DNA of 60,419 bases from Candidatus Woesearchaeota archaeon (GTDB taxonomy: Archaea; Nanobdellota; Nanobdellia; SCGC-AAA011-G17; JACPIM01): NCBI GenBank assembly GCA_016188045.1, contig JACPIM010000019.1, positions 1-60,419 of the forward strand, read 5' to 3'. Position numbers and translations under genes: made by a program. Positions within the stretch are counted from its first letter, which is position 1, and every line of letters starts with the position of its first letter. This document shows, piece by piece, positions 25,581-33,815 of this stretch. Below the pieces are notes generated by a model. The model had not been told where the DNA came from. It was given only the letters and a program-made list of their open reading frames with translations, and ran no database searches.

Positions 25581-26420
25581 ATGATTATTAAAGACCTTTT
25601 TTTTGGGACTGCTGGAATTCCGTTATCAACAATACCAAGGGGAACTGTTAATGGGATAAAGAAAGTAAAATCATTAGGACTTGGTGCCTTGGAGTTGGAA
25701 TTCGTAAGAAAAATATACATAAAAAAAGAAGATGCTCCAAGTATAAAAGAAGAGGCTGTAAAAGATAGGGTTATATTAACTGCCCATTGTCCTTATTTTA
25801 TAAATTTAAATTCAGAAGACAAGAAGAAATATTATGCTTCTATAGGTTATATAAAAAACTCTGCAAAAATTGCTTCTTTGTGCGGTGGTTATTCTGTATG
25901 TTTTCATGCGGGCTATTATCAAAAACAAGATGCTAAAAAAGTTTATAATAAAATCAAGGAAGCGATTAAAATAATTGTGAAAGGTGTTAAAGAACACGAT
26001 AAAAACATATGGATAAGGCCAGAGATATCAGGAAAAAAGGTACAGTTTGGTGATTTAAACGAAATAATTAAAATTTCTAATGAAGTTGAGCAAGTATTGC
26101 CCTGTATAGATTTTTCTCATTTATATGCCAGGACAATTGGAAAAAACAATACTAAAGAAGAATTTGAAAATATTTTAAAAGATCTGGAAAAAAATTTAGG
26201 TAAGACTGCTTTGAATAATATGCATATACATTTATCCGGAATTGAATTTACAGATAAAGGAGAGAAAAATCATCTGAATTTGGATGATTCCAGACTGGAT
26301 TATAAAGACTTATTGAGGACATTAAAAGAATTTAAATGCAAGGGGGTTGTAATCTGCGAATCTCCCAACATAGAAAAAGATGCTGTTTTATTAAAAGAAA
26401 CTTTTTTTATGATAAAATAA
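25581..26420 (+). CDS. nfo: Endonuclease IV-like AP endonuclease (TIM barrel)
   Basis: 279 residues. Metal-binding blocks of the family: L-T-A-H-C-P-Y-F near 61-68, C-F-H-A-G near 102-106, I-R-P-E near 140, C-I-D-F-S-H near 170-175, and M-H-I-H-L-S-G near 214-220, with a late glutamate in V-I-C-E-S-P. These fit Nfo, which cuts DNA 5' to abasic sites. The sequence is somewhat divergent, so a related sugar isomerase-like role is a lesser alternative. Confidence 0.82.
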   Translation: MIIKDLFFGTAGIPLSTIPRGTVNGIKKVKSLGLGALELEFVRKIYIKKEDAPSIKEEAVKDRVILTAHCPYFINLNSEDKKKYYASIGYIKNSAKIASLCGGYSVCFHAGYYQKQDAKKVYNKIKEAIKIIVKGVKEHDKNIWIRPEISGKKVQFGDLNEIIKISNEVEQVLPCIDFSHLYARTIGKNNTKEEFENILKDLEKNLGKTALNNMHIHLSGIEFTDKGEKNHLNLDDSRLDYKDLLRTLKEFKCKGVVICESPNIEKDAVLLKETFFMIK

Positions 26421-26455
26421 CAATCTTTATATTAGCTATTTTTTTTAATTACAAT

Positions 26456-27163
26456 ATGGCTCTACCAGAACCGCAAGAAGCAATAGTTGAATTTAATAAG
26501 AAATTAACTAGTGAAACTTCTTTAATAAGATTGAAATTACAAAAACCTATTGATTTTAGATCTGGGCAGTTTATACAAACAATTACTTTATTGGATAATA
26601 AAAAAATAAGAAGATCTTGGTCGATTGCCTCTTCACCAAAAAATAAAGAGTATATAGAACTTTTAATTAAAAAATATGAAAAAAGCTTAATTTCTCCGAT
26701 GTTATTTAAAGCTAACCAGAATGACAAAATTACTATTCAGGGTCCATTTGGTTTCTTTACTTTAATAAAACCGTATAAAAAAGAAACGGTTTTTATAGCT
26801 GCTGGTGTTGGAGTGGCTCCTTTAAGAAGTATGATATATGACTTGCTTGAAAATAATATTGATACTAAAGTTACTTTAATCTTTGGCTTTAGAACTGAGA
26901 AAGACTATTTACTAGAAGATGAATGGTTGAACTTAGAAAAAAAATATGAAAATTTTAAAATAATTCCAGTAATCTCAAGACCAGAAAAGAATACAGAATT
27001 TTTTAAAGGACATGTAACTGATTTTATACCTAAAATTATTAAAAAATCAGATGATACTGACTTTTATATTTGTGGTCCTAATATTATGATTGCAGATACT
27101 ATGAAAGTTTTAGAGTTAATCGGGATTAATAAAAAACAGATTCATATTGAAAGGTGGCAATGA
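26456..27163 (+). CDS. FAD/NAD(P)-binding oxidoreductase (ferredoxin reductase-like)
   Basis: 235 residues from the ATG at 26456; the frame is open from 26336 but the extra N-terminus overlaps nfo and is not family-like. FAD site R-R-S-W-S-I-A-S near 50-57, NAD site G-V-G-V-A-P-L-R near 120-127, and C-terminal Y-I-C-G-P near 201. No 2Fe-2S ligands are seen, so it is a plain FNR-type flavoprotein. The electron partner is unknown. Confidence 0.85.
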   Translation: MALPEPQEAIVEFNKKLTSETSLIRLKLQKPIDFRSGQFIQTITLLDNKKIRRSWSIASSPKNKEYIELLIKKYEKSLISPMLFKANQNDKITIQGPFGFFTLIKPYKKETVFIAAGVGVAPLRSMIYDLLENNIDTKVTLIFGFRTEKDYLLEDEWLNLEKKYENFKIIPVISRPEKNTEFFKGHVTDFIPKIIKKSDDTDFYICGPNIMIADTMKVLELIGINKKQIHIERWQ

Positions 27164-27233
27164 AAGTAGATAGGACTATATATTAATTAGAGTTACAATA
27201 AATATATAAATAGAATAAAGATTATTTAATAAA

Positions 27234-27527
27234 ATGCCCGTGGACAATAAAAACAGAATTATATTAATATTAGTAATTATTGTGGCAATATTAGCCTTGG
27301 CGTTATCTTATAAATTCTTAAAAGATTATAATAATAATAACTTGAACTTGGCTTATCAAGCTGGTAGAACTGATGCCCTTTTTCAGTTTCAGCAAAATAT
27401 TATAACGCAGCTCAATAGTTTTGGTTTTTTTTCAGTTACTTTGCCTGCTGAAAACAATCAAACCATAACAGTAAGATTAGTACCTAGTCAACCAACACCA
27501 CAATTAACAGAAGAGGAAAAGAAATAA
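27234..27527 (+). CDS. Single-TM small protein
   Basis: 97 residues. Basic N-terminus, TM at about 9-30, then a polar outside region with A-Y-Q-A-G-R-T-D-A and a C-terminal T-V-R-L-V-P strand. No family recognised. Ends one base before the next gene. Confidence 0.5.
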   Translation: MPVDNKNRIILILVIIVAILALALSYKFLKDYNNNNLNLAYQAGRTDALFQFQQNIITQLNSFGFFSVTLPAENNQTITVRLVPSQPTPQLTEEEKK

Positions 27528-27528
27528 A

Positions 27529-27775
27529 ATGCGAAGTAATGAATTAGAAACAATAGCAAACAGAGAATCTCCTCCTTTTTCATATAATGACAGAATATAT
27601 CAAACGTTAGCAATTGCGGCTATTTTAGCAAATACAACACCTTTATACGCATCAAATAAAGACGTCCTCCCATCATGGGAGGGTATTATTGGTGTGGGTA
27701 TATGGGGCTACATTCACAATCGGGGGCTTTCTCCTTCTTGCTTATGCAAGTACTGAACCAGAAGATAAAAACTAG
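27529..27775 (+). pseudogene. Two-TM small protein with a one-base frameshift
   Basis: The uninterrupted frame (27529-27756, 75 codons) ends in an unlikely tail (H-N-R-G-L-S-P-S-C-L-C-K-Y). Dropping one G in the GGG at 27696-27698 gives G-V-V-Y-G-A-T-F-T-I-G-G-F-L-L-L-A-Y and then S-T-E-P-E-D-K-N with a stop at 27773-27775. That restores a second TM and a natural polar end. An extra G in the assembly is the simplest cause. Function is unknown. Confidence 0.6.
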
Positions 27776-27794
27776 TCTAATGAAGAAGAAATAA

Positions 27795-28841
27795 TTAACA
27801 TAAACGAGAAAAAGGATTATAACCATAAACTTGCCATAGAGATTCGTCGTATTCTATATCAACAATTTGCTTAGGTAAGTCTAGTCTAAATATTCTATTT
27901 GCCTCATTAAAAATCAGATTTTCTAAAAGAGATTCACTTATTCCATTTTCTCTTAATAATTGAATACCTCTTGGCCAGAATGGTAAGGTTGGTATGCCAG
28001 ATGGCGGATTATTTCCTGTTTTTAGTTCATATGGGTGTGGAGCGTGATCTGTTCCTATAATTTGAACTTTGCCACGCAAGACCCTTTCTAATAGGTCGCT
28101 TTGAGTAACTGGATATCTTAATGGCGGATTCATCTTAACTCTGTTACCATTTATTCTATAATCATCAGTATTTAGGAACATATGATGAAAAGTTACTTCT
28201 AGGACAACTTCAAATGGCAATCTTTTTCTTTCTGCTTCAATATAATCTACTGTGTCTGGATTAGATACATGAGCAATGTAAAATACTCCAGTAAAATTAG
28301 CGTCAACTGCATTTCTTATCTGTTTTTGTACTTGAACTAGTTCTGCCTTTGCTGTTTGTCTTACTGAGTGCGTAAATGGTTGACTCGGGTTAAATTTAAC
28401 AGAACTAAATTCTACTTCGTCTTCAAAATGCCCTATAGAAACTCCTGTGTATCCTAATTTTCCTTTTATAATCCAGATTCTTCTTTGTAGATCTGGATCT
28501 AATATTCCCATATTTCCTGTAGAATGCACGTAAAAAGTTTTATCTGATCCAATGCTTTCTTCAGACATTGCAAACCTGAGTGCCTGTTCTACTTTTGTTA
28601 AGTCTGTTGTAAGGCCAATATGAACCCCATGATAAACTCCATCTGAATATCTTCTTGCTTCAGACAATCTTGTCCTTATTTTATCAATGCTTGTTAGTTG
28701 TGGTTTAGGATTTGGTTGTTCTAATAATCCTGCTAGTCCAACTGTTCTTGCATCTTTAAATCCTAGTTCTAGGTAATTTGTTGGATATTCTTCTCCCCTT
28801 AAATGAACATGAGGATCAATTGGTTTGATGTATCTTACCAT
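27795..28841 (-). CDS. Dihydroorotase-like amidohydrolase
   Basis: 348 residues. Metal site I-D-P-H-V-H-L-R at 8-15, a histidine at Y-V-H-S-T near 124, I-A-H-V-S near 189 and the catalytic G-T-D-H-A-P-H near 264-270. These fit dihydroorotase (carbamoyl-aspartate to dihydroorotate). The usual M-P-N-T-x-P-P segment is altered to E-Q-P-N-P-K-P, and no other pyrimidine genes are near, so the substrate is probable but not certain. Confidence 0.78.
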   Translation of the reverse strand: MVRYIKPIDPHVHLRGEEYPTNYLELGFKDARTVGLAGLLEQPNPKPQLTSIDKIRTRLSEARRYSDGVYHGVHIGLTTDLTKVEQALRFAMSEESIGSDKTFYVHSTGNMGILDPDLQRRIWIIKGKLGYTGVSIGHFEDEVEFSSVKFNPSQPFTHSVRQTAKAELVQVQKQIRNAVDANFTGVFYIAHVSNPDTVDYIEAERKRLPFEVVLEVTFHHMFLNTDDYRINGNRVKMNPPLRYPVTQSDLLERVLRGKVQIIGTDHAPHPYELKTGNNPPSGIPTLPFWPRGIQLLRENGISESLLENLIFNEANRIFRLDLPKQIVDIEYDESLWQVYGYNPFSRLC

Positions 28842-28972
28842 TTTAAATAAAATAACTGAAGTTGTATAAAAATATATCTTACCACTTAAATCTACAAATT
28901 AATTTTTAATTTAGTTAATCTGATAGATTTAATTTCAAAAACCTTATAAAGAATAATCCTTTGTTCAAATTT

Positions 28973-29329
28973 ATGTCAACTTTAATTGCTTGTTTATCAA
29001 CAGGAAAAGGAACTTGGGGGCATGTTTCCAGAATTATTGAAGACCAGAAATGGGATAAAGTAGTTTTAATTACAAATGATTACGGGAAAGAGAATTTCAA
29101 TAAAAATGATAAAACAGAACTAATTTCTGTGAATATGAATTCTGGATTGAAAGAATTAAGAGATGAAATACAAGGGCAATTAAAAGAAAAAATAAAAGAT
29201 ACTGAGGTTGAGGTTAATTTCATTTCTGGAACTGGAAGAGAGCATATGGCTTTGGTTTCTGCTTTATTAAAATTGGGGATTGGAATAAGATTAATAGCAT
29301 TAACAAAAGACGGAATAGAAGAAGTTTAA
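28973..29329 (+). CDS. Small Rossmann-like protein, possibly CARF-related
   Basis: 118 residues from the ATG at 28973 (M-S-T-L-I-A-C-L-S). Pattern: a first strand ending in S-T-G-K-G-T-W-G-H, a second strand V-V-L-I-T-N-D, and S-G-T-G-R-E-H-M-A-L-V-S-A-L-L-K-L-G with a final strand I-R-L-I-A-L. The strand-loop-helix layout with a G-T-G/H-M loop recalls stand-alone CARF-type domains. No CRISPR genes are present, so the ligand is open. Confidence 0.5.
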   Translation: MSTLIACLSTGKGTWGHVSRIIEDQKWDKVVLITNDYGKENFNKNDKTELISVNMNSGLKELRDEIQGQLKEKIKDTEVEVNFISGTGREHMALVSALLKLGIGIRLIALTKDGIEEV

Positions 29330-30069
29330 GCCTCAAAAAATCTAACAAAATAAAAGATAAATAATATTCCCATTATTAAAAATAACAAATGCAATATTAG
29401 CTTTTTTTTATCAGTTTCTTTATGCAATCCAGGAAGCAAATCAGCAACAGCGATATAAATAAATCCTCCTGCAGCAACAGAGATCAAGTAAGGAATAATT
29501 CCTTCAATAACATTAGAAGCAAAATATGTCAAAACTGCGCCTAATATGGCCATAACAGCAGAGAGAAAATTATAAAGTAATGCCTTAGCTTTTGAAAAGC
29601 CAGATTTAATTAAAATAGCAAAATCACCTAATTCCTGCGGTATTTCATGAAATATTATAGCCAAAGTAGAAATTAAACCCAAATTGAAATCTATTAAATA
29701 AGAGGCAGCAATAATAACACCATCACCAAAGTTATGAACCGCATCTCCAACTAAGATTAAATAACTAACAGGATGCACTTCGCATTCTTCATGGAAATGA
29801 TGCCATTGTATAACTCTTTCAACTATAAAAAAAATGATTATGCCTAAAAGAATTAATGGCATAACTTTGTTAGTTCCTATATTTTCAAGTCCTTCAGGAA
29901 TCAAATCAAAAAAAGCAGCTCCAAGCATTGAACCAGCAGCAAAAGCCACTAATATCAGCAAAATACTTTCAAATAATTTCTTACTTAAACCGAGGATAGT
30001 TACACCAATTAAAGAAACAACGCTAACCAATAAAACACTGAGAAAAATATAGACTAAGACATTAACCAT
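29326..30069 (-). CDS. ZIP family divalent metal transporter
   Basis: 247 residues from the ATG at 30069 (M-V-N-V-L-V-Y-I-F). The longer frame to 30156 would overlap the divergent orc1 gene. About eight TMs; metal-site motifs H-N-F-G-D-G-V in TM4 and H-E-I-P-Q-E-L-G in TM5, and a His/Glu-rich loop (H-H-F-H-E-E-C-E-V-H) between TM3 and TM4. It imports Zn2+, Fe2+ or similar. Confidence 0.92.
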   Translation of the reverse strand: MVNVLVYIFLSVLLVSVVSLIGVTILGLSKKLFESILLILVAFAAGSMLGAAFFDLIPEGLENIGTNKVMPLILLGIIIFFIVERVIQWHHFHEECEVHPVSYLILVGDAVHNFGDGVIIAASYLIDFNLGLISTLAIIFHEIPQELGDFAILIKSGFSKAKALLYNFLSAVMAILGAVLTYFASNVIEGIIPYLISVAAGGFIYIAVADLLPGLHKETDKKKLILHLLFLIMGILFIFYFVRFFEA

Positions 30070-30154
30070 AAATAGTTTTACAAATTTAATTAGTATAAAA
30101 AGCTTATGCTTAATCAACGAAATAATTAAAAACTTGTTTTCACCATTTATATGC

Positions 30155-31213
30155 ATGGGGTTGTTTGATGGGGTTTTAAAGGATTCTGAAAGTTTGTTTA
30201 AAGAAGAACTTGCTTTGGACTTTGAATATCAGCCCAAATTATTGAAATTCAGGGAGAATGAGCAATTTCAAATAGCTTCTTCAATAAAACCTTTGTTTCA
30301 GAAAAGAAATGGCTGTAATGTTTTTATAACTGGTAAGCCGGGGATAGGAAAAACAGTGGCTACTAAACACGTTTTAACAGAGATTGAACAAGAAACAAAT
30401 GATATATTACCTATTTATGTAAATTGCTGGCAAAAAGACACCTCTTTTAAGATAATATTATCAATTTGTGATTCTATTGGCTATAAATTTACACAAAATA
30501 AGAATACAGACGAGCTTTGGGGTGATGTTTCTAAAATACTGAATAAAAGATCTTCTGTAATAGTTTTGGATGAAATAGATAAAGTTCAGGATTATCATAT
30601 ATTATATTCTTTATTAGAAGATCTGTATAGAAAATCTATTTTGTTAATTACCAATGACAAAGAATTTCTTTCTTCTTTGGATAAAAGAATATTGTCAAGA
30701 TTAATTCCTGAAACTATAGAGTTTAAGCCTTATAATGATAAAGAAACTTATGAAATACTGAAAAATAGAGCTGAAGTTGCACTTGTTAAAAATGTTTTAA
30801 CTGAAGAATCTTTAAGATTAATTTCTGAAAAATCATTTGAAATGAGAGACATAAGGGTTGGGTTGTTTTTGGTAAGAGAAGCGGGGAATATAGCTGAACA
30901 AAGGCTCAAGAAAAAAATTGAGAAAGAAGAGGCTGAAAAAGCTATAGAAAAATTAGCTGATTTTAAAATAAAAAATTCTTCTTCATTGACTGAAGAACAG
31001 GATAAGATTTTAAATTTAATTAAAGAGAATAACGGGAAAACAACTACTGAGATACATAAACTTTTGGAAAATGATATTTCCTACAGGACGTTTTTTAGAA
31101 AATTGAAAGAACTTGAGGAAGGGAACTTGATTTCTATGAAAGAAGAAAATATTGGTCCTGGGAAAAAAACAACAGTTAATTTTGGTTCTACTAAGAAACT
31201 GGATGAATTTTAA
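30155..31213 (+). CDS. Orc1/Cdc6 replication initiator
   Basis: 352 residues from the ATG at 30155 (M-G-L-F-D-G-V-L). AAA+ core: Walker A T-G-K-P-G-I-G-K-T near 59-67, Walker B V-I-V-L-D-E-I-D-K near 140, sensor 1 L-L-I-T-N-D and the R-I-L-S-R-L arginine block. The C-terminal winged helix (about 275-340, T-T-E-I-H-K-L-L...S-Y-R-T-F-F-R-K-L) binds origin DNA. Archaeal origins often lie beside this gene. Confidence 0.93.
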   Translation: MGLFDGVLKDSESLFKEELALDFEYQPKLLKFRENEQFQIASSIKPLFQKRNGCNVFITGKPGIGKTVATKHVLTEIEQETNDILPIYVNCWQKDTSFKIILSICDSIGYKFTQNKNTDELWGDVSKILNKRSSVIVLDEIDKVQDYHILYSLLEDLYRKSILLITNDKEFLSSLDKRILSRLIPETIEFKPYNDKETYEILKNRAEVALVKNVLTEESLRLISEKSFEMRDIRVGLFLVREAGNIAEQRLKKKIEKEEAEKAIEKLADFKIKNSSSLTEEQDKILNLIKENNGKTTTEIHKLLENDISYRTFFRKLKELEEGNLISMKEENIGPGKKTTVNFGSTKKLDEF

Positions 31214-31461
31214 TTAATAAATAAAGATTCTTTAGGAAATTGGAATTGGTGTTGTTAAGTTATTTTTCCATAAAAAGTGGGGGAAAATTGTATCAGTAAA
31301 GTCAATTTTTACTTAATAAATATCGACTGTGGGGAGTGTAACTATCCGCATGACTAAAGAGTTGGAGGCGTTTTATCAAGTTCGTAAGAATTATAGAAAA
31401 TAAGAATAGAGAGTAGCATTTTGTAGAAAAATTTAATAATCAAAGGTATTACTGTTGCTCT
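31214..31461 (+). other. 248-base intergenic region beside orc1
   Basis: A+T-rich with two isolated G-runs, AGTGGGGGAAAA near 31277-31288 and TGTGGGGAG near 31329-31337, the first preceded by TTTTTCC so that TTTTCC/GGAAAA form a gapped inverted repeat. G-runs next to GGAA are a feature of archaeal origin recognition boxes, but I do not see a full ORB. A 17-codon frame at 31350 is not convincing as a gene. Confidence 0.35.
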
Positions 31462-32565
31462 ATGGTAGATAAAGATGATTCGCTCGAAAGAAAATTGACA
31501 TATGATGGTGTAGTTCACCATCCTCTTGGGGGAGGATCTTATGTATTCAAACGAAGGTATGTAGAATATTTAGTTAGAAATATTTCTAAAAACAACCTAA
31601 GAATTAGTATTGGCGCACAGCCCAATTCCTCTCCACATTTTGGGACGTTGGTTGTATTTAACTTGGCTTATGTATTAGGACAAAAAATTTCAGAAAGAAT
31701 TGAAACAATCAAACCCGAAATATTTTTTGAGGTAATTGATACCGCACCATCAGAAACAAGAAAAATAGATGGTATTGATTACCAAATCAGTTTAAGGGAT
31801 AGTAAAGTTGCAGATGGCTGTCTTGGAGAATATTTTGAGTTATTAGATTTGCTAAAAAGATTTACTGGAATAGATTACACTGTTAGAAGACAAAGGGGGT
31901 TTAATTCACAACAAGGAATACCCAGGATTCTAAGAAAAATTGTTCAGAACAGAGAGATAATAGCGCCGATTCTTGATCCACAGAATGGACTATTGAGGAT
32001 TAGAGTTGCATGTTCTGATTGTGGTTTAACTGATAAAAATGGGATTAATACTAAATATTATGATGATAAAATAGGATCTTACTGTCCTGAACATGGATGG
32101 TTTGAAACTTATTTTGATGGAGAATCTGAAAAATTTGAATTTAATACTCCGTTAAGAAATCTTGTAAGAGGAATTATTTACGCTGCAGATAATCAAAATG
32201 TGGAGGTTCCATTCGAATGGTTACGGGTAACGGGAAGTGATTATGCAGGATATTATCAAGAACAACTACTTTACAAAGTAGCGTCACTTTTGGGAACTCC
32301 CGCCCATGAATTGCCAACAATTGTTTATGCTCCACTAATCGTTGATTGGTCTGGTGCAAAATTATCTAAATCATTATACGTTAAACAGAATGCTTATAGA
32401 GATCTTCCGCCATATTTAGTTAATTATGGTGAGTTTAGAAATAAACATGGAGAAGCTGGAGTTAAAAAGATGTTTGAAGAAGTTTCTTTATGGTTAGAAG
32501 AGTCATACAAATTATTTAGAAACTATTCAGTATACTATTTTATGGAGCTTTTCAAAAATGACTGA
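31462..32565 (+). CDS. Class I aminoacyl-tRNA synthetase homologue lacking an anticodon domain
   Basis: 367 residues. Class I signatures: S-S-P-H-F-G-T-L (HIGH equivalent, H59-F-G-T62) and G-A-K-L-S-K-S-L (KMSKS equivalent at 300-304). Between them is a zinc-like set C184/C187...C208/H211 and T-G-S-D-Y-A-G-Y-Y near 257-265. The layout resembles the catalytic half of class I LysRS, which is normally ~500+ residues with a C-terminal anticodon-binding cage. Here only ~60 residues follow KMSKS. It overlaps the next gene, an ASCH protein, by 8 bases. It may charge a non-tRNA acceptor or make an aminoacyl-adenylate; function unknown. Confidence 0.72.
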   Translation: MVDKDDSLERKLTYDGVVHHPLGGGSYVFKRRYVEYLVRNISKNNLRISIGAQPNSSPHFGTLVVFNLAYVLGQKISERIETIKPEIFFEVIDTAPSETRKIDGIDYQISLRDSKVADGCLGEYFELLDLLKRFTGIDYTVRRQRGFNSQQGIPRILRKIVQNREIIAPILDPQNGLLRIRVACSDCGLTDKNGINTKYYDDKIGSYCPEHGWFETYFDGESEKFEFNTPLRNLVRGIIYAADNQNVEVPFEWLRVTGSDYAGYYQEQLLYKVASLLGTPAHELPTIVYAPLIVDWSGAKLSKSLYVKQNAYRDLPPYLVNYGEFRNKHGEAGVKKMFEEVSLWLEESYKLFRNYSVYYFMELFKND

Positions 32566-33001
32566 TCAAATGAATCTAGATTTTATGGAACCCAAAGAGG
32601 TTTTTTTAAGCATAAAACCGGAGTTTGTAGAATTATTAGCTACAAGGAAAAAGACGTATGAGTTTAGAAGATATAAGCCTAATGAACCTGTCAAAAGAAT
32701 TTGGCTGTATGTCACAAGACCAGAATGTATGTTAAAATATATTGCTGAAGTTGGAGAACCTGTTGAATATCCAACTCAGATTCCAGAGGATGGCATAGGT
32801 AATTCTGATTTTAATAGTGGGTTGAAAGTATCTAAGTTTGCTTATCCAATATTACATCTTGATGAGTTAATTGAAGGTGTGCCTCTTGATACATTAAGAA
32901 AGCAATTTCATTTTAACCCACCACAAGGTTACATTTATACAGATACATTTCCGGATTTAGTCGAATTTGTCAATGGTTGTGAGATAAGAAGGTTATATTA
33001 A
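32558..33001 (+). CDS. ASCH-domain protein 1
   Basis: 147 residues. S-I-K-P-E-F-V-E-L-L then K-K-T-Y-E-F-R-R at about 18-38 is the ASCH (PUA-like) signature around the K-x-x-E-x-R motif, followed by the strand R-I-W-L-Y-V-T-R-P. The C-terminal half (G-V-P-L-D-T-L-R-K-Q-F) is less typical. ASCH domains bind RNA or act on modified nucleosides. It overlaps the synthetase-like gene by 8 bases and ends 1 base before the second ASCH gene. An alternative start is the M of M-N-L-D-F-M. Confidence 0.75.
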   Translation: MTDQMNLDFMEPKEVFLSIKPEFVELLATRKKTYEFRRYKPNEPVKRIWLYVTRPECMLKYIAEVGEPVEYPTQIPEDGIGNSDFNSGLKVSKFAYPILHLDELIEGVPLDTLRKQFHFNPPQGYIYTDTFPDLVEFVNGCEIRRLY

Positions 33002-33002
33002 A

Positions 33003-33377
33003 ATGCCTAATAAAACTTTTTTCAAAAATTTGAATGAAAGACCATTTAATGCAATAGCAAGTGGACAAAAAAATATTGAAATAAGGGCGAACAAAAATCT
33101 TTTTTCAGAAAATTCTATCAATCTTATCAATGCAGGGGATTTTATAATTTTTAAAAAAGTAGGAAGCAAGGATAAAATAAAGTGTACTGTAGAGCGAAAG
33201 ACGCTTTACAGGACTATTAGGGAGCTTTTAGAAACAGAAGGAACACAACATTCTCTTTCTGGTGCGAATAATATTGAAGAGGGAATTAAGGCTATTGAAT
33301 CTATTGGCAATTATAAAGAGTTAATCGTTAAAAATGGGGTTTTTGCAATTAAAATAAAAGATGTGCAACGAATTTAG
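33003..33377 (+). CDS. ASCH-domain protein 2
   Basis: 124 residues. The complete signature G-Q-K-N-I-E-I-R (G-x-K-x-x-E-x-R, 21-28) is followed by A-G-D-F-I-I-F-K-K, then a T-L-Y-R-T-I-R-E-L-L helix and a final V-F-A-I-K-I strand. It is a distinct ASCH subfamily from the upstream one, so the operon has two different RNA-binding-type folds. The 223 bases after it hold the promoter repeat at 33483 and otherwise nothing recognisable. Confidence 0.78.
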   Translation: MPNKTFFKNLNERPFNAIASGQKNIEIRANKNLFSENSINLINAGDFIIFKKVGSKDKIKCTVERKTLYRTIRELLETEGTQHSLSGANNIEEGIKAIESIGNYKELIVKNGVFAIKIKDVQRI

Positions 33378-33482
33378 TGTTTCAGGTTATGTCCCGCTCC
33401 ACTAATATATATCTAGATTACCACTAGTCTTTGACTTACTAAAAAGTGAATCTTGTTCTCTAAAATGGAGATTATAGAATAA

Positions 33483-33518
33483 TGTTACTTGACAAGTACG
33501 CGTAGCCTATATAAACTA
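33483..33518 (+). promoter_or_regulatory. Promoter-like repeat, copy 2
   Basis: Same block as 18553-18588: TGTTAC, GACAA, ACGCGTAGC and TATATAAACTA, 31 of 36 identical with no gaps. It lies 82 bases before the first micro-gene (33601), leaving a leader of roughly 55 bases. Confidence 0.6.
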
Positions 33519-33600
33519 ATTCGTCTTTATACCATTAAACCTGAAATAATCGATAGATTCGGGTTACGAGTAGGGGCCTGACCTCTACAGGAGTGATAAA

Positions 33601-33744
33601 ATGAAAATAGATATATCCAGTGAGAGCTATCTTCCTTGGGAAGAGTTTTGCAAGCTTTCAGATGAAAGAGAAAGACTTGTTCTAATGCAAGTTACTGAAA
33701 GAAGTAGTTTGAAGGATCTATTCCTAAGGAGGCTGAAATGGTAA
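33601..33744 (+). CDS. 47-residue hypothetical protein
   Basis: ATG with GGAGTGA 5 bases upstream. Contains Y-L-P-W-E-E-F-C-K-L-S-D-E-R-E and S-S-L-K-D-L-F-L-R-R-L-K-W at the end. No family recognised. First of three tiny genes, each with a strong Shine-Dalgarno; its last bases contain the AAGGAGG of the next gene. Confidence 0.55.
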   Translation: MKIDISSESYLPWEEFCKLSDERERLVLMQVTERSSLKDLFLRRLKW

Positions 33745-33803
33745 CTGCTGAAGAAATAGAAGAGATATTTAGCCAGATATTAAGGAATTTGCCATTAAAC
33801 TAA
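33738..33803 (+). CDS. 21-residue micro-protein
   Basis: ATG with a perfect AAGGAGG (33726-33732) at optimal spacing, overlapping the upstream stop by 7 bases. The peptide starts M-V-T-A-E-E-I-E-E-I-F and is amphipathic. The ribosome-binding site is the main evidence. Confidence 0.4.
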   Translation: MVTAEEIEEIFSQILRNLPLN

Positions 33804-33815
33804 AAGGAGGTTGAT

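Noticed and set aside
26336..26455. N-terminal extension of the flavin reductase
   Set aside because: It overlaps the end of the endonuclease IV gene in another frame and is unlike the family. The ATG at 26456 gives the normal N-terminus.
31329..31400. tRNA-like fold in the leader of the synthetase-like gene
   Set aside because: A GTTCG stretch is present but no acceptor or anticodon stem can be drawn.
31350..31403. 17-codon frame M-T-K-E-L-E-A-F-Y-Q in the orc1 downstream spacer
   Set aside because: Too short, no Shine-Dalgarno, and no continuation in other frames to suggest a decayed gene.
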